Positions 24,747 through 33,825 of a stretch of DNA of 64,000 bases are shown here, in pieces. Made by a program: the position numbers and the translations under genes. Source of the DNA: Listeria goaensis (GTDB taxonomy: Bacteria; Bacillota; Bacilli; Lactobacillales; Listeriaceae); NCBI RefSeq assembly GCF_900186125.1, contig NZ_FYBQ01000003.1, forward strand, positions 62,001-126,000, read 5' to 3'. The notes under the pieces were generated by a model, which saw only the letters and a list, made by a program, of their open reading frames with translations, ran no database searches and had not been told where the DNA came from. How positions within the stretch are numbered: position 1 is the first letter of the stretch; every line of letters begins with the position of its first letter.

Positions 24747-26606
24747 TTAGTTTTGCTTCGGCTTCTTCCAAAATCCGTAAATGAGTCCAGAGATGACCAT
24801 ACCAATTAAAATGGCGATGATAAAGAGAATCGGTTTGTTCGCCAGTGGTGCTACGAAAATACCGCCGTGTGGGGCTGGAACGTCGACTGCCCAAATTTGC
24901 GTGAGCGCCCCAGCAATAGCTGAACCTATGACGGAAGATGTAATGACTCGAAGTGGATCGGCCGCAGCAAATGGAATCGCCCCTTCTGTAATAAAGGAAA
25001 GTCCTAAAATGTAGTTTGTAAGACCGGCTTGTTTTTCTTGTTCGGTAAATTTATTTCTAAATAGCGTTGTAGCTAAAGCAATGGCTAAAGGTGGCACCAT
25101 ACCGCCCGCCATAACGGCTGCCATAAATGCGCCGTCACCCGTTGAAGTGAATACGCCAATTGCAAATGTATATGCAGCTTTGTTGAACGGGCCACCCATA
25201 TCAATGGCCATCATACCGCCGAGAACAAGTCCGAGGACAGCCGCATTGGCTGTGCCTAGGCCGTTAAGTTGCGTTGTCAGGAAATCGTTGATGACTTTGA
25301 AAATTGGATCGATAATGAAGTACATTAAGCCGCCTGTAATGAGCAATCCGAATACCGGATAAAGCAAGATGGGTTTTAAGCCGTCAAGCGAACGAGGCAT
25401 GCCCGCGAACACTTTTTTCAGTCCAAGAACGATGTACCCTGCAAGAAAACCTGCCGCTAAGCCGCCAAGGAAACCAGCGCCTGATGTTGCGGCTAGCAAA
25501 CCACCGACCATACCGGGCATTAAGCCGGGGCGATCAGCGATACTGCTTGCGATAAAACCTGCCAAAATTGGAATTAAGAATACGAAGGCACCTGTTTTAC
25601 CATCTGAAATAGCAGTTAGCATTTGGTAAACTGCGCTATCTGGATATAATTGTTCGATTAGGAAGGAAATCGCCATTAAAATCCCGCCACCGACTACAAA
25701 TGGTAGCATATGCGAAATTCCGTTCATTAAATCTTTATAAATTTTACTGCCGATGGAAACTTTTTCCGAAGACTCCTCTTCATTTTTCACATGATCGGCA
25801 TGAAACACTGGCGCATCTTGTTTTAAAGCCCGATTAATTAATTCTTCTGGCTTACGAATCCCGTCGCTCACTGGTGTTTCAAGAACGTGTTTGCCGTCAA
25901 AGCGTGCCATTTCAACATTTTTATCGGCGGCCACAATTACGCCCGCTGCACGTTTGATTTCGTCGGCCGTTAGACGGTGTTTCACGCCTTCAGAGCCATT
26001 TGTTTCTACGCGAATCGAAATGCCCATTTCTTGCGCTTTATTTTTCAACGCATCTTCCGCCATATACGTATGCGCAATTCCAGTTGGGCAAGCCGTCACT
26101 GCCACGACAAATTGGTCGCCGGAAGCCGTTTCGACAGGCGCAGCTTCTGATTCATTTTGCTTCGCGTCAAACAATTCGGTAACTTCATCTGGTGTTTTCG
26201 CTTGCTTCAAATGCGCCACAAAATCAGGATGTACGAGCAAGCGAGAAAGTGCTGCTAACGTTTCAAGGTGGGTTTCATTCGCCCCATCAGGCGCTGCAAT
26301 CATGAAAAATAAATGAGCTGGCGCACCGTCTAATGACTCGTAATCAAGTCCAGCCTCACTTTTAGCAAAAACAACAGTGGGTGTATTAACGGCTTTCGTT
26401 TTCGCATGCGGCATCGCAATGCCTTCGCCAATTCCCGTTGAGCTCTCAGCTTCCCGCTTCATAATTTCTTTTTTGAATAAAGCAGCATCGTTTATTTTGC
26501 CGTTACGCTTTAGAGAATCAATCATCTCATCAATGGCCGCTTCTTTCGTCGTCGCCTTAAGCGACATAATCATGACATCTTTACTGAGCAAATCTGTTAT
26601 TTTCAT
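24747..26606 (-). CDS. fruA: PTS fructose transporter EIIABC
   Basis: 619-residue fused permease importing fructose as fructose-1-phosphate. IIA domain at about 1-145 with active His in GIGEGIAMPHAK; IIB at about 165-265 with active Cys in VTACPTGIAHTYMAEDALK; IIC from about 285 with ten membrane segments (NGISHMLPFVVGGGILMAI, GGPFNKAAYTFAIGVF, ITEGAIPFAAADPLRV). Length and domain order are the usual ones for FruA. ATG overlaps the fruK stop (ATGA). Last gene of fruRKA and followed by a terminator. Confidence 0.95.
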   Translation of the reverse strand: MKITDLLSKDVMIMSLKATTKEAAIDEMIDSLKRNGKINDAALFKKEIMKREAESSTGIGEGIAMPHAKTKAVNTPTVVFAKSEAGLDYESLDGAPAHLFFMIAAPDGANETHLETLAALSRLLVHPDFVAHLKQAKTPDEVTELFDAKQNESEAAPVETASGDQFVVAVTACPTGIAHTYMAEDALKNKAQEMGISIRVETNGSEGVKHRLTADEIKRAAGVIVAADKNVEMARFDGKHVLETPVSDGIRKPEELINRALKQDAPVFHADHVKNEEESSEKVSIGSKIYKDLMNGISHMLPFVVGGGILMAISFLIEQLYPDSAVYQMLTAISDGKTGAFVFLIPILAGFIASSIADRPGLMPGMVGGLLAATSGAGFLGGLAAGFLAGYIVLGLKKVFAGMPRSLDGLKPILLYPVFGLLITGGLMYFIIDPIFKVINDFLTTQLNGLGTANAAVLGLVLGGMMAIDMGGPFNKAAYTFAIGVFTSTGDGAFMAAVMAGGMVPPLAIALATTLFRNKFTEQEKQAGLTNYILGLSFITEGAIPFAAADPLRVITSSVIGSAIAGALTQIWAVDVPAPHGGIFVAPLANKPILFIIAILIGMVISGLIYGFWKKPKQN

Positions 26607-27526
26607 TTCGTCCCCTCCATTTTATCTAAATTAACTTGTGGCAAAATTTCTTGAATGAAGTCTGCTGTCGCCAAATCCGTTGAAAAGGCTGTCGCTGTTC
26701 CTGTTGCTACGCCAAATTGAAACGCGCGTACTGGATCCCCTGTTTCTGCAAAAGTTCCAACAAACCCCGCAATCATGGAATCCCCGGCACCTACAGAATT
26801 TTTCACTTGCCCTTTAATCGGTTCGGCAAAATACACATCATCGCCCGTGAAAAGTAGCGCCCCGTCGCCTGCCATCGATACGATAACATGTTTTGCACCA
26901 AGTTCAAGACACTTTTTACCATACGGGATTAAATCTTCTTTTGATTCGAAATGTACGCCGAATAATTCTGCCAACTCGTGATGATTTGGCTTAATTAAAA
27001 TTGGTTTTTTTGAAAGTGCTCGAAGCAGTTCGGCGCCTGTCGTATCAATCATAAACTCGGCGCCTTTTTTTAGGCACAACTGAATGATGCGGTCATAAAA
27101 ATTCGCGCCAAGCGACGGCGGTACACTGCCCGATAAAATAACCACATCATTTGCTTGCACCTTTTCAAGTTGCGCAAAAAACGCTGCCACTTCCGCCTCT
27201 GTAATGTCAGGACCAAGGCCGTTAATTTCCGTTTCGTCCCCAGCCTTCAATTTAATATTAATTCGCGTATCATCGGCAATATCCGCAAAATCAGTTGCAA
27301 TGCCTTCTTTTGTCAGCCATTCTGCGATGAAGCGACCCGTGAAACCGCCTAAAAATCCACTTGCAATCGTTTTCACACCGAGTTGATTTAAAACCCGAGA
27401 AACATTAATCCCTTTCCCGCCAGGCAGCTTATAATCGCGTTTCATTCGGTTTAAATCGCCAATTTTCAAGTCAGCCACTTCCACAATATAATCAATCGAC
27501 GGATTTAACGTAATCGTATAAATCAT
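26603..27526 (-). CDS. fruK: 1-phosphofructokinase
   Basis: 307-residue PfkB-family kinase that converts fructose-1-phosphate to fructose-1,6-bisphosphate. Start MIYTITLNPSIDYIVEV, first motif GGKGINVSRVLNQLGV and second motif SVGAGDSMIAGFVG (catalytic Asp) are all typical of FruK. ATG overlaps the fruR stop and its own stop overlaps fruA, so the three genes are translationally linked. Context with the fructose PTS makes the assignment firm. Confidence 0.95.
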   Translation of the reverse strand: MIYTITLNPSIDYIVEVADLKIGDLNRMKRDYKLPGGKGINVSRVLNQLGVKTIASGFLGGFTGRFIAEWLTKEGIATDFADIADDTRINIKLKAGDETEINGLGPDITEAEVAAFFAQLEKVQANDVVILSGSVPPSLGANFYDRIIQLCLKKGAEFMIDTTGAELLRALSKKPILIKPNHHELAELFGVHFESKEDLIPYGKKCLELGAKHVIVSMAGDGALLFTGDDVYFAEPIKGQVKNSVGAGDSMIAGFVGTFAETGDPVRAFQFGVATGTATAFSTDLATADFIQEILPQVNLDKMEGTK

Positions 27527-28275
27527 TTCCCCACCTCAATTACTTTTAATTTTTGACTAAAACTCTCCGCTTTATTGACCGGCACGTAATCCGTTATGAG
27601 CGTCGCACCGTTTAATTCGAACATTTTCGCGAAGTTTGCTTGCGCAAATTTTGAGTGATCCGCTACGACGAAAACTTCGTCTGCGAGCTGACTCGCCTTG
27701 CGCTTTAAAAACGCCTCTTCTGTATCCGGCGTCATAAAACCAAATTCATGATGAATCGCATTCGCTCCAATGAACACCTTATCGAAATGATAGTTTCCAA
27801 TGTTATCAAGCGCCACCGCACCAACAACGGCTTTTGTATGCACTTTCATTTTGCCACCGAGTAAATAAGCATCCACCTGCAAATTGACGAGCCGCTCAAC
27901 ATGACCTAAACCATTCGTCACAACCGTAATTTTTTTATCTGCTAAAAAGGGAATCATTTCGATAGTTGTAGAACCTGCGTCTAAATAAATACAATCATTT
28001 TCTGCAACAAGCTCCGCTGCCCGTTTTGCAATCTGTTGCTTACTATGAACGTGTTTGAATGTTTTCTCATCCATACTTGGCTCCAAATTGTGTTGCTTCA
28101 AAAGTTTCGCCCCGCCGTGTACGCGTTCTAGTAATCCATCTTCTTCCATTTCAATCAAATCGCGCCTAATAGTTGATTCAGATGAATTCAAACTAGCTAC
28201 AAGTTCTGAAAGTTTTACAACACCAAGGCTTTCCAGCATGTCTAAAATTTTCTCTTTCCGCTCAGCATTTAACAT
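27523..28275 (-). CDS. fruR: DeoR family regulator of the fructose operon
   Basis: 250-residue repressor. DeoR helix-turn-helix at about 5-57 (RKEKILDMLESLGVVKLSELVA and SSESTIRRDLIEMEEDGLL) and a sugar-phosphate sensor domain (IYLDAGSTTIEMIPFLADKK, FIGANAIHHEFGFMTPDTEEA). The frame is open to 28326, but GGAGGGAATGAA immediately precedes ATG 28275, giving MLNAERKEKIL, the usual DeoR start. First gene of fruRKA; expected to be relieved by fructose-1-phosphate. Confidence 0.92.
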   Translation of the reverse strand: MLNAERKEKILDMLESLGVVKLSELVASLNSSESTIRRDLIEMEEDGLLERVHGGAKLLKQHNLEPSMDEKTFKHVHSKQQIAKRAAELVAENDCIYLDAGSTTIEMIPFLADKKITVVTNGLGHVERLVNLQVDAYLLGGKMKVHTKAVVGAVALDNIGNYHFDKVFIGANAIHHEFGFMTPDTEEAFLKRKASQLADEVFVVADHSKFAQANFAKMFELNGATLITDYVPVNKAESFSQKLKVIEVGK

Positions 28276-28297
28276 TTCATTCCCTCCGTTCACCGTT

Positions 28298-28326
28298 ATC
28301 ATAACATCTATTCCCGTCAAAATCAA
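28298..28326 (-). promoter_or_regulatory. Promoter of fruRKA
   Basis: Minus-strand -35 TTGATT (28321-28326) and -10 TATGAT (28298-28303), 17-nt spacer, 22 nt before the fruR start. TTTTGA occurs twice nearby (upstream and within the spacer edge), possible DeoR half-sites. Confidence 0.55.
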
Positions 28327-28360
28327 TCACTTTCTTTCAAAACATTTCATTTGAGTGCAC

Positions 28361-28391
28361 AAAAAAAGCGATTGAGCTATACTCAACCGCC
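28361..28391 (-). terminator. Terminator of the HdeD-like gene
   Basis: GCGGTTGAG / CTCAATCGC stem with loop TATAG, then TTTTTTT on the minus strand. Confidence 0.85.
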
Positions 28392-28403
28392 TTGTATTCG
28401 AAA

Positions 28404-28934
28404 TTATTTATCCATTTTACCCATGATGAAGAAAGTAGAAATTGCGCCAATTCCTTCAACAATAAAGAATGTACCTGTAATAAATACAATCCCAACTAGG
28501 CTTACTACTGGGTTGAACAACGCGATAAAACCGACAAGAATACCGATAATACCCATTGTTAAAATCCAGCCCCAACCTTGAACGTTGTTTTGTTTCGCAG
28601 CAAATGCGCCAATTGTACGCATAATACCTGCAAAAAGTACCCACATTGCAAAAACAAGTACAAGTGTTGCAGCACCTTCGATTTGGTCAAATAGTAGGAA
28701 GATACCTAGTAAAGTAGATAAAATCCCTTCTGCTAGCACCCAGCCAGAAACATGTTGCGCTTTGCGATTTGAAAAGTAGGAAATAATATGAAAAATACCT
28801 GAAACTAGAAGTACAAACGCAATTGTAAAACTAAATGTTAATAGCGATACAAGCGGGTGGAACATTAACCAAACTCCCAAGCCAATCATAGCAATTCCTG
28901 CAATTAGTAATAAAATTCGAGTAAAAGTTTTCAT
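28404..28934 (-). CDS. HdeD family (DUF308) membrane protein
   Basis: 176-residue protein with six hydrophobic helices in three tandem pairs (DUF308 repeats), starting ILLLIAGIAMIGLGVWLMFHP and with the repeated GILLLISG/GIL-type turns such as LVSGIFHIISYFSNRK and LFAGIMRTIGAFAAKQ. Relatives respond to acid stress in enterics; function in Firmicutes is not known. ATG follows AGGGAGGC. Stands alone with its own terminator, near metX as I recall from L. monocytogenes. Confidence 0.88.
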   Translation of the reverse strand: MKTFTRILLLIAGIAMIGLGVWLMFHPLVSLLTFSFTIAFVLLVSGIFHIISYFSNRKAQHVSGWVLAEGILSTLLGIFLLFDQIEGAATLVLVFAMWVLFAGIMRTIGAFAAKQNNVQGWGWILTMGIIGILVGFIALFNPVVSLVGIVFITGTFFIVEGIGAISTFFIMGKMDK

Positions 28935-29069
28935 TTTTTGCCTCCCTAATGATTTATGTAAACACTAGATAAGTTTACCACGTTTTACGTAAGTGTAAAC
29001 CTATTTAAGTTTAATTTACATATTTGTCACAAAGAGATATAAAATTATACTTTTTATGTGTAATTTAAT

Positions 29070-29849
29070 TCACGATTTCCATGATTTCTTTTCATTTTGA
29101 ACTTTTATGACCCCACCTAAAAAATCAGCCACTTTATCCATAATGGCAATTTGAACGAGATGTCCTTCGCCTTCTCCAATTTCAAATTTAATATTTGCGC
29201 CGTATGACTTAGGTGCATTTTTTTTGACGAAGTTTTTTACGGTTTCAATTGGGATTTTCCAGTCTTCTGTGCCATGCCAAATATAAAGCGGGCGTCCCGC
29301 TAAGGTTTCTGGCTTTCCATCCAAATCGTAGTTTTCTTGCCAAGCGAGTAAATCCGCATAATCACTCGGGAGTTTAATTTGGCGTTCACTAGCCCGGCTA
29401 ATGGTGCGGGCGCGAAAACTGAGTGGGCTTGGTTCGCCCATGATGCAAGCTGCTGCCTTGATTTCAGGGTGATGCGTTAGGAGCGCGCACGTGGTAATGC
29501 CGCCCATCGAAACGCCGCCGACAAAAATTTCTGTCGTGAGACTTTGCGCCAAATAATGGTCGCGAATAAATTCGTATTCTGCTAAATTTCCTTGAATGCT
29601 GTTCCAAAATGTTAAGGAAATGACCGAGGACACAGTTTGGTGGCGCTCACCGTGGTTTGGCGCGTCCGGAAGGCACACCCTGAACCCTCGACTCGCTAGC
29701 TTTCTCCCCTGTGTTAAAACGAGTTCTTTGCTTGTCTGCCAGCCATGATAATAAATCGCTAAAGGTAGCGGCTTGTCTACGCTCGTCTTACTCGTAATTT
29801 CCAAAACTGGAATATCGTGAATTTTTCGTTTAACAATCTTAAATTTCAT
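29070..29849 (-). CDS. Alpha/beta hydrolase (acyl-peptidase/esterase-like)
   Basis: 259-residue serine hydrolase. Oxyanion region AIYYHGWQTSKE, nucleophile elbow GGVSMGGIT (Ser in GxSxG), Asp in YIWHGTEDWKIP and His in GEGEGHLVQI form a full triad. Similar in shape to YtmA/prolyl-oligopeptidase-like hydrolases. The frame is open to GTG 29858; ATG 29849 with GGGGTG just upstream is preferred. Convergence is absent; it is divergent from metX. Substrate unknown. Confidence 0.85.
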   Translation of the reverse strand: MKFKIVKRKIHDIPVLEITSKTSVDKPLPLAIYYHGWQTSKELVLTQGRKLASRGFRVCLPDAPNHGERHQTVSSVISLTFWNSIQGNLAEYEFIRDHYLAQSLTTEIFVGGVSMGGITTCALLTHHPEIKAAACIMGEPSPLSFRARTISRASERQIKLPSDYADLLAWQENYDLDGKPETLAGRPLYIWHGTEDWKIPIETVKNFVKKNAPKSYGANIKFEIGEGEGHLVQIAIMDKVADFLGGVIKVQNEKKSWKS

Positions 29850-29910
29850 TTCCAGCACCCCTACTCCATTTTATCAGCCTAAAAAACAGAAAAACAACTT
29901 TTCCGCCTGC

Positions 29911-29939
29911 TTGACAAATTGTCTGAACACGCTTATGAT
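29911..29939 (+). promoter_or_regulatory. Promoter of the SAM riboswitch-metX unit
   Basis: -35 TTGACA (29911-29916) and -10 TATGAT (29934-29939), 17-nt spacer; start of transcription would fall about 15-20 nt before the riboswitch P1 stem. Confidence 0.85.
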
Positions 29940-29960
29940 TAAACTTAATTTCATATGTTT

Positions 29961-30058
29961 TCTTATCAAGAAAGGCGGAGGGACTGGCCCGATGAAGCCT
30001 TAGCAACCGGACAAATGATCACGGTGCTAATTCCAGCAGTTAATTCTGAAAGATAAGT
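29961..30058 (+). ncRNA. SAM-I riboswitch (S-box)
   Basis: The conserved S-box core is present in order: CTTATCAAGA at P1, AGGCGGAGGGACTGGCCC, GATGAAGCC, CAACCGG, GGTGCTAATTCC and GAAAGATAAG closing P1. It is followed by a terminator at 30081-30118. SAM binding would favour termination and shut off metX when methionine supply is good. Confidence 0.95.
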
Positions 30059-30080
30059 CGGTAGTCGTTCTTACATATCT

Positions 30081-30118
30081 ACCCCTTCTGGCTTATTTTT
30101 TGCTAGGAGGGGTTTTTT
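30081..30118 (+). terminator. Riboswitch expression-platform terminator
   Basis: ACCCCTTCTGGC / GCTAGGAGGGGT with an AT-rich loop, then TTTTTT. Lies 43 nt before the metX start. Confidence 0.9.
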
Positions 30119-30160
30119 GCACGCTCCGCACGTATCAACTTCATGAAAGGGTGTCTAAAA

Positions 30161-31270
30161 ATGGGATTAAAACAACAATTATTATTTCAAAAAGAAGCTT
30201 TTATTTTGGAAAACGGAGCAAGACTTCAGCCGATTGAAATCGGTTATGAAACCTACGGAACACTAAATGATGATAAAACGAATGTGATTTTGCTTGAACA
30301 TGCACTTACCGGAACCGCCCATGCGGCAAAGCATCACGAAACTGACGCACCAGGCTGGTGGGACGATTACATTGGCCCAGGAAAAGCACTCGACACAAAG
30401 CGCTATTTTATTATTTGCACGAACGTATTTGGCGGCTGTAGCGGCTCGACAGGCCCTTCGTCCGTCAATCCAGACACAGGCGCACAGTATCGCCTATCAT
30501 TCCCACGTTTTAGTGTAAAAGATATCGTTCGCGTTCAATATGAACTCATCAAAACGCTTGGCATCACAAAATTAAAAGCCGTCATTGGTGGATCAATGGG
30601 CGGCATGCAGGCAACGGAATGGGCTGTGAGCTACTCGGACGCCGTCAGTTCCGTCATCAATATCGCCTCACCACTTGCGGCAAGCCCTGATGCCATCGGA
30701 TTTAATCTTATCCAGCGAATGGCGATTTTAAACGACCCTGAATTCAACGATGGCAACTATCTCACACAACCAGAAGGCGGCCTCGCAACCGCTCGCATGG
30801 TTGGCATGATGACGTATCGCACAAGCGAACTTTTCTCCCAGCGCTTTGAACGCTTCACAGTGGACGAAAGCTCAAAAGACACCTTCTCCAAAGAACATTT
30901 CCAAATCGAATCCTATTTACAATATCAAGGTGACAGCTTTGTCGAACGCTTTGACGCTAACAGCTACCTTTATTTGACAAAGGCGATTGACCTGTTCGAT
31001 GTCATCCGCAGTCAAGACGGGGCAGCGCCATCTTATACGCACATTCAAGTGCCTTACCTTTTAATTGGCATTACGTCCGACCAGCTTTTCCGCATTCGCG
31101 ACCTAAGACGCGATTTCGAACTCTTAAAAACAGCTGGCGTCCCAGTTTCCTACCACGAAATTGATTCCGACTACGGACACGACGCCTTTTTAGTCCAATC
31201 CGAAGTCCCAAAATTCGCCCCAATCCTATCCGAGTTTTTGCTTCAAAAAACAGAAGAGAAGGCATTTTAG
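30161..31270 (+). CDS. metX: Homoserine O-acetyltransferase
   Basis: Alpha/beta-hydrolase-fold enzyme of 369 residues making O-acetylhomoserine from homoserine and acetyl-CoA for methionine synthesis. Nucleophile Ser in [15 protein letters not shown]; early signature [24 protein letters not shown]; catalytic Asp in ITSDQLF and His in [10 protein letters not shown]. The frame opens at 30143, but AAAGGGTG sits 7 nt before ATG 30161. Under SAM-I riboswitch control. The O-acetylhomoserine sulfhydrylase gene that I recall next to metX in L. monocytogenes is not in this window. Confidence 0.93.
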   Translation: MGLKQQLLFQKEAFILENGARLQPIEIGYETYGTLNDDKTNVILLEHALTGTAHAAKHHETDAPGWWDDYIGPGKALDTKRYFIICTNVFGGCSGSTGPSSVNPDTGAQYRLSFPRFSVKDIVRVQYELIKTLGITKLKAVIGGSMGGMQATEWAVSYSDAVSSVINIASPLAASPDAIGFNLIQRMAILNDPEFNDGNYLTQPEGGLATARMVGMMTYRTSELFSQRFERFTVDESSKDTFSKEHFQIESYLQYQGDSFVERFDANSYLYLTKAIDLFDVIRSQDGAAPSYTHIQVPYLLIGITSDQLFRIRDLRRDFELLKTAGVPVSYHEIDSDYGHDAFLVQSEVPKFAPILSEFLLQKTEEKAF

Positions 31271-31284
31271 CCTTCTCTTTTTTG
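31255..31284. terminator. Bidirectional terminator between metX and the Mur-ligase gene
   Basis: AGAGAAGGC / GCCTTCTCT stem with loop ATTTTA, T run on the plus strand; the stop codons of both convergent genes lie in it. Confidence 0.85.
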
Positions 31285-32757
31285 GTATTCCCTTTTCAGC
31301 AAGCCACCCAATTTATGGAAATCGCTACCCGTCACAGAACCCTTCAACACGAGCAAACTATCTTCCGTCAAAATGTCGCGCAAGAGGCTTCGCAAGTCCA
31401 CTAAATTGCTGAACCACCGAATTCGCTCATTTTGGTTTTGTTTAAACAAACCTTCAAACAAGCTGCCATAACCAAAAATATAATCGGCGTCACTGCCTAG
31501 CACGTCCTTCATAATTTTAACGTGCACTTCAGGACCTTTCTCCCCTAAATCCGCAATTTGCCCAACGATTAAAACCGATTTCCCGCGATAAAATTGCTTG
31601 TGCGACTTAAAATAGTCAATCGCATTCAGCATCGAAGGCACCGCCGCATTATGCGAATCATCCACCATATAGGCAAATCCGCCATTTGGTAAAGCGAGTG
31701 GAATCATTTCCATCGTTTTTGGTAGCGGCTTGAACGTTTCCATTTTAGCAATCGCCCCGTTTGTTTCGCCAGCAATTTGCCAGTACGCAAGTAGCGCCGC
31801 CAAACTGTTTTCAATGAGGCCCGTCGAACCAGTCGGCAAACAATATGTAAGTTTCTCCTCAAAAAACGCAATTTCCAGTTCATCATAAAACTTTTCATGT
31901 TTTACGCTTATCAATCTAACGTCCGCCGCATTGTTCCTCGCCGAGTATGTCAATACACGATTCGTATATTTTTTCGCTTTGTTTAATAGAATTTCGCGTT
32001 CTTCTTTGCCAATATCTGCGTTCAAAATGACGACCGTATCTTCATTAGCCCCTTCCAACACTTTAGCTTTATACAGTGCGATGGTTTTCGTGTCTTTCAT
32101 CGAACTTAGGTGCGCCTCGCCAATTGACGTGATGATGACGATGTTCGGCTTGATGAGTTTCGACATGGAGCCCGTGTCAAAGCCGTTTAGCGCGTTTAAT
32201 GAAACTTCGAGATTTAGAATATCTGGGTTTTGAATGAGTTGTGCCATGTAAAGCGGTATTGCGAAGCGGGTATTGTGATTGCCGCGGTTTTCGAGCACGT
32301 TTTGGTCGCTAAATACATGTGTGAGGAGCATTCTAGTAGTGGTTTTCCCGACGGAACCGGTAATGGCGATGACGGGTTTTTGGAAGTCAGCGCGCAGCAG
32401 CTTGGCGAATTCAAGCATAAACGTCCAACTATTTTCAACGATAAACTGTGGTGTGGTGTGGCGCGCACTTTCGATTGGCGTTTCGGTTACGATTAAACCT
32501 AATGATTGTTCCATTCCTTGAATTTGCGCGTTACCATCGGTCCAATTAACGGGTTTTCGATTCACATAGTCTCTGCGCTCATTCGAGATAGCAATAAACA
32601 TAGTTTCCGCTAACAAATTAGGATCCGTACTTAATTTAACGTTTTGATATTCAACTTGTGTCAGATGGTTTGGACGCAATTCGTCATTTAAAAACTGTCC
32701 GGGGAGATAATCGTCCAAGTGCTTTACGATTTCTTGAATTTGCAATGTTTTTTCCAT
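31267..32757 (-). CDS. Mur ligase family protein (MurF-like)
   Basis: 496-residue ATP-dependent amide ligase. P-loop [14 protein letters not shown] (about 130-142), central Mur region [24 protein letters not shown] and [10 protein letters not shown], and a C-terminal domain with [18 protein letters not shown] where true MurF proteins have DxYNANPxS. It is longer than MurF (about 450) and its substrate-contact motif departs from the norm, so it looks like a paralogue that adds an amino acid or dipeptide to another cell-wall or capsule precursor. ATG follows AAAAGGAG. Monocistronic, convergent with metX. Confidence 0.8.
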   Translation of the reverse strand: MEKTLQIQEIVKHLDDYLPGQFLNDELRPNHLTQVEYQNVKLSTDPNLLAETMFIAISNERRDYVNRKPVNWTDGNAQIQGMEQSLGLIVTETPIESARHTTPQFIVENSWTFMLEFAKLLRADFQKPVIAITGSVGKTTTRMLLTHVFSDQNVLENRGNHNTRFAIPLYMAQLIQNPDILNLEVSLNALNGFDTGSMSKLIKPNIVIITSIGEAHLSSMKDTKTIALYKAKVLEGANEDTVVILNADIGKEEREILLNKAKKYTNRVLTYSARNNAADVRLISVKHEKFYDELEIAFFEEKLTYCLPTGSTGLIENSLAALLAYWQIAGETNGAIAKMETFKPLPKTMEMIPLALPNGGFAYMVDDSHNAAVPSMLNAIDYFKSHKQFYRGKSVLIVGQIADLGEKGPEVHVKIMKDVLGSDADYIFGYGSLFEGLFKQNQNERIRWFSNLVDLRSLLRDILTEDSLLVLKGSVTGSDFHKLGGLLKREYQKREG

Positions 32758-32813
32758 AATAGTCTCCTTTTCCCTAAAAAGGCTAGATTGTAGAAAACTG
32801 CTACCCCACCTTA

Positions 32814-32885
32814 ATCAGACAGACAACAAATGATGAAATTAGCAGGCAAGAACGCCAAAGAACGCCGCTTATCATCAGCCTGATT
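32814..32885. repeat. Imperfect inverted repeat, possibly related to the CAGACTGATGACAAA family
   Basis: TTAATCAGACAGACAACAAA at the left and TTATCATCAGCCTGATTATA at the right can pair imperfectly around about 35 nt. The AATCAG and GATGA/TCATC parts resemble the repeats at 13746 and 36768, but less well. It separates the Mur-ligase start from the stop of a small membrane protein gene. Confidence 0.4.
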
Positions 32886-33072
32886 ATATATTTTTATTAT
32901 TATGTTGCTTCTCCCATGGGTATTCCCCGTTTTCATCTTTTTCAAAATTTTTCAAGTCATCTTCTTCGAGTATTTCTTCCTCTTTATGCCGTCTGAAAAA
33001 GAGCGGGATACAAGCTGGTAAAACGATACAGATAAAGACAATAACGCGCGCAAAACTCACATATTTCTCCAT
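32884..33072 (-). CDS. Small single-pass membrane protein
   Basis: 62 residues: one membrane helix (about 7-24, FARVIVFICIVLPACIPLFF) followed by RRH and a highly acidic/charged tail (KEEEILEEDDLKNFEKDENGEYPWEKQ). Topology would place the tail in the cytosol. The frame is open to 33126; ATG 33072 (MEKYVSFARV) with GGGAG 12 nt upstream is the most plausible start. No family recognised. Confidence 0.6.
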   Translation of the reverse strand: MEKYVSFARVIVFICIVLPACIPLFFRRHKEEEILEEDDLKNFEKDENGEYPWEKQHNNKNI

Positions 33073-33184
33073 TTCTACACACTTCTCCCGTACAATAATC
33101 TGAAAAATACAACCAAAATATACCATAATCTAAATTAAAAAGCGAGTATGAAGAATGCGAATAAATTAACTTTTTATTATACAT

Positions 33185-33220
33185 CAAAACTCCCGCTTCA
33201 ATTTAATCAAAACGGGAGTT
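33185..33220 (-). terminator. Terminator of the GNAT gene
   Basis: AACTCCCG / CGGGAGTT with a 17-nt loop, TTTTGATG following on the minus strand; 6 nt past the stop. Confidence 0.7.
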
Positions 33221-33225
33221 AAGTC

Positions 33226-33771
33226 TTAAAATTCTTCCTTAAGTAAAGCATACATATTAAAATCTCTTAATTCATTATAAACTTTTTTACTCTGTCTGAA
33301 AGTTCCTTCTTTTTTAAAGCCACATTTAACGGCTACACGGTTGCTCGGTTTATTTTCTACATCGGCTACAATTGTAAGTCTGTTTAATCCCATTTCATCA
33401 AAAGCGATTTTGCAAAGGGTTTGGACGGTATCTGTTGCGATATTTTTGCCGCAGTACTGGGAAGCGACCCAATAGCCGATTTCTGCAGTCTGGTTATTCA
33501 AATCCATAAAATGAAAGTCGATAGAACCAACTATTTTTTCTTGATAAGCGATGAAAAACAGTCGATCTGTGCCATTTATCTCGCCGCTGAGCTTCATTTT
33601 TATATAGGCTTCCTCGTCCTCTATGCTCGTTGTTTTATCAACAAAGTCCAAATAAGTTCGTAAATGTTCGCGGTCATTATCTAGTGCCTGATAGATAGCT
33701 TCTGCCGTATAAATGCTTGGACTTACCAAACTTAAATCAGCATTTATTGCCAGTTTAAAAGCATATTTCAT
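33226..33771 (-). CDS. GNAT acetyltransferase, RimJ/RimL-like
   Basis: 181-residue acetyltransferase with the ribosomal-protein-serine acetyltransferase profile: LIVSPSIYTAEAIYQAL-like start, IGSIDFHFMDLNNQTAEIGYWVASQYCGK, NIATDTVQTLCKIAFDEMGLNRL and NKPSNRVAVKCGFKKEG. Bacillus YdaF is a close pattern match. Acceptor may be a protein N-terminus or a small molecule. ATG follows GAGGGGAAAAA. Confidence 0.88.
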   Translation of the reverse strand: MKYAFKLAINADLSLVSPSIYTAEAIYQALDNDREHLRTYLDFVDKTTSIEDEEAYIKMKLSGEINGTDRLFFIAYQEKIVGSIDFHFMDLNNQTAEIGYWVASQYCGKNIATDTVQTLCKIAFDEMGLNRLTIVADVENKPSNRVAVKCGFKKEGTFRQSKKVYNELRDFNMYALLKEEF

Positions 33772-33790
33772 TTTTTCCCCTCTTTTCTAA

Positions 33791-33825
33791 AGACTAAAAA
33801 ACACCCAAAAGGATGTTTTTAGTCT
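33791..33825 (-). terminator. Terminator at the end of the FNT gene
   Basis: AGACTAAAAACA / TGTTTTTTAGTCT arms around CCCAAAAGG; the FNT stop codon lies in the 5' arm. Confidence 0.65.

Noticed and set aside
24894-25014. Plus-strand frames across fruA and other PTS genes (24781-26634)
   Set aside because: All are antisense to EIIABC with intact active sites; no ribosome binding sites.
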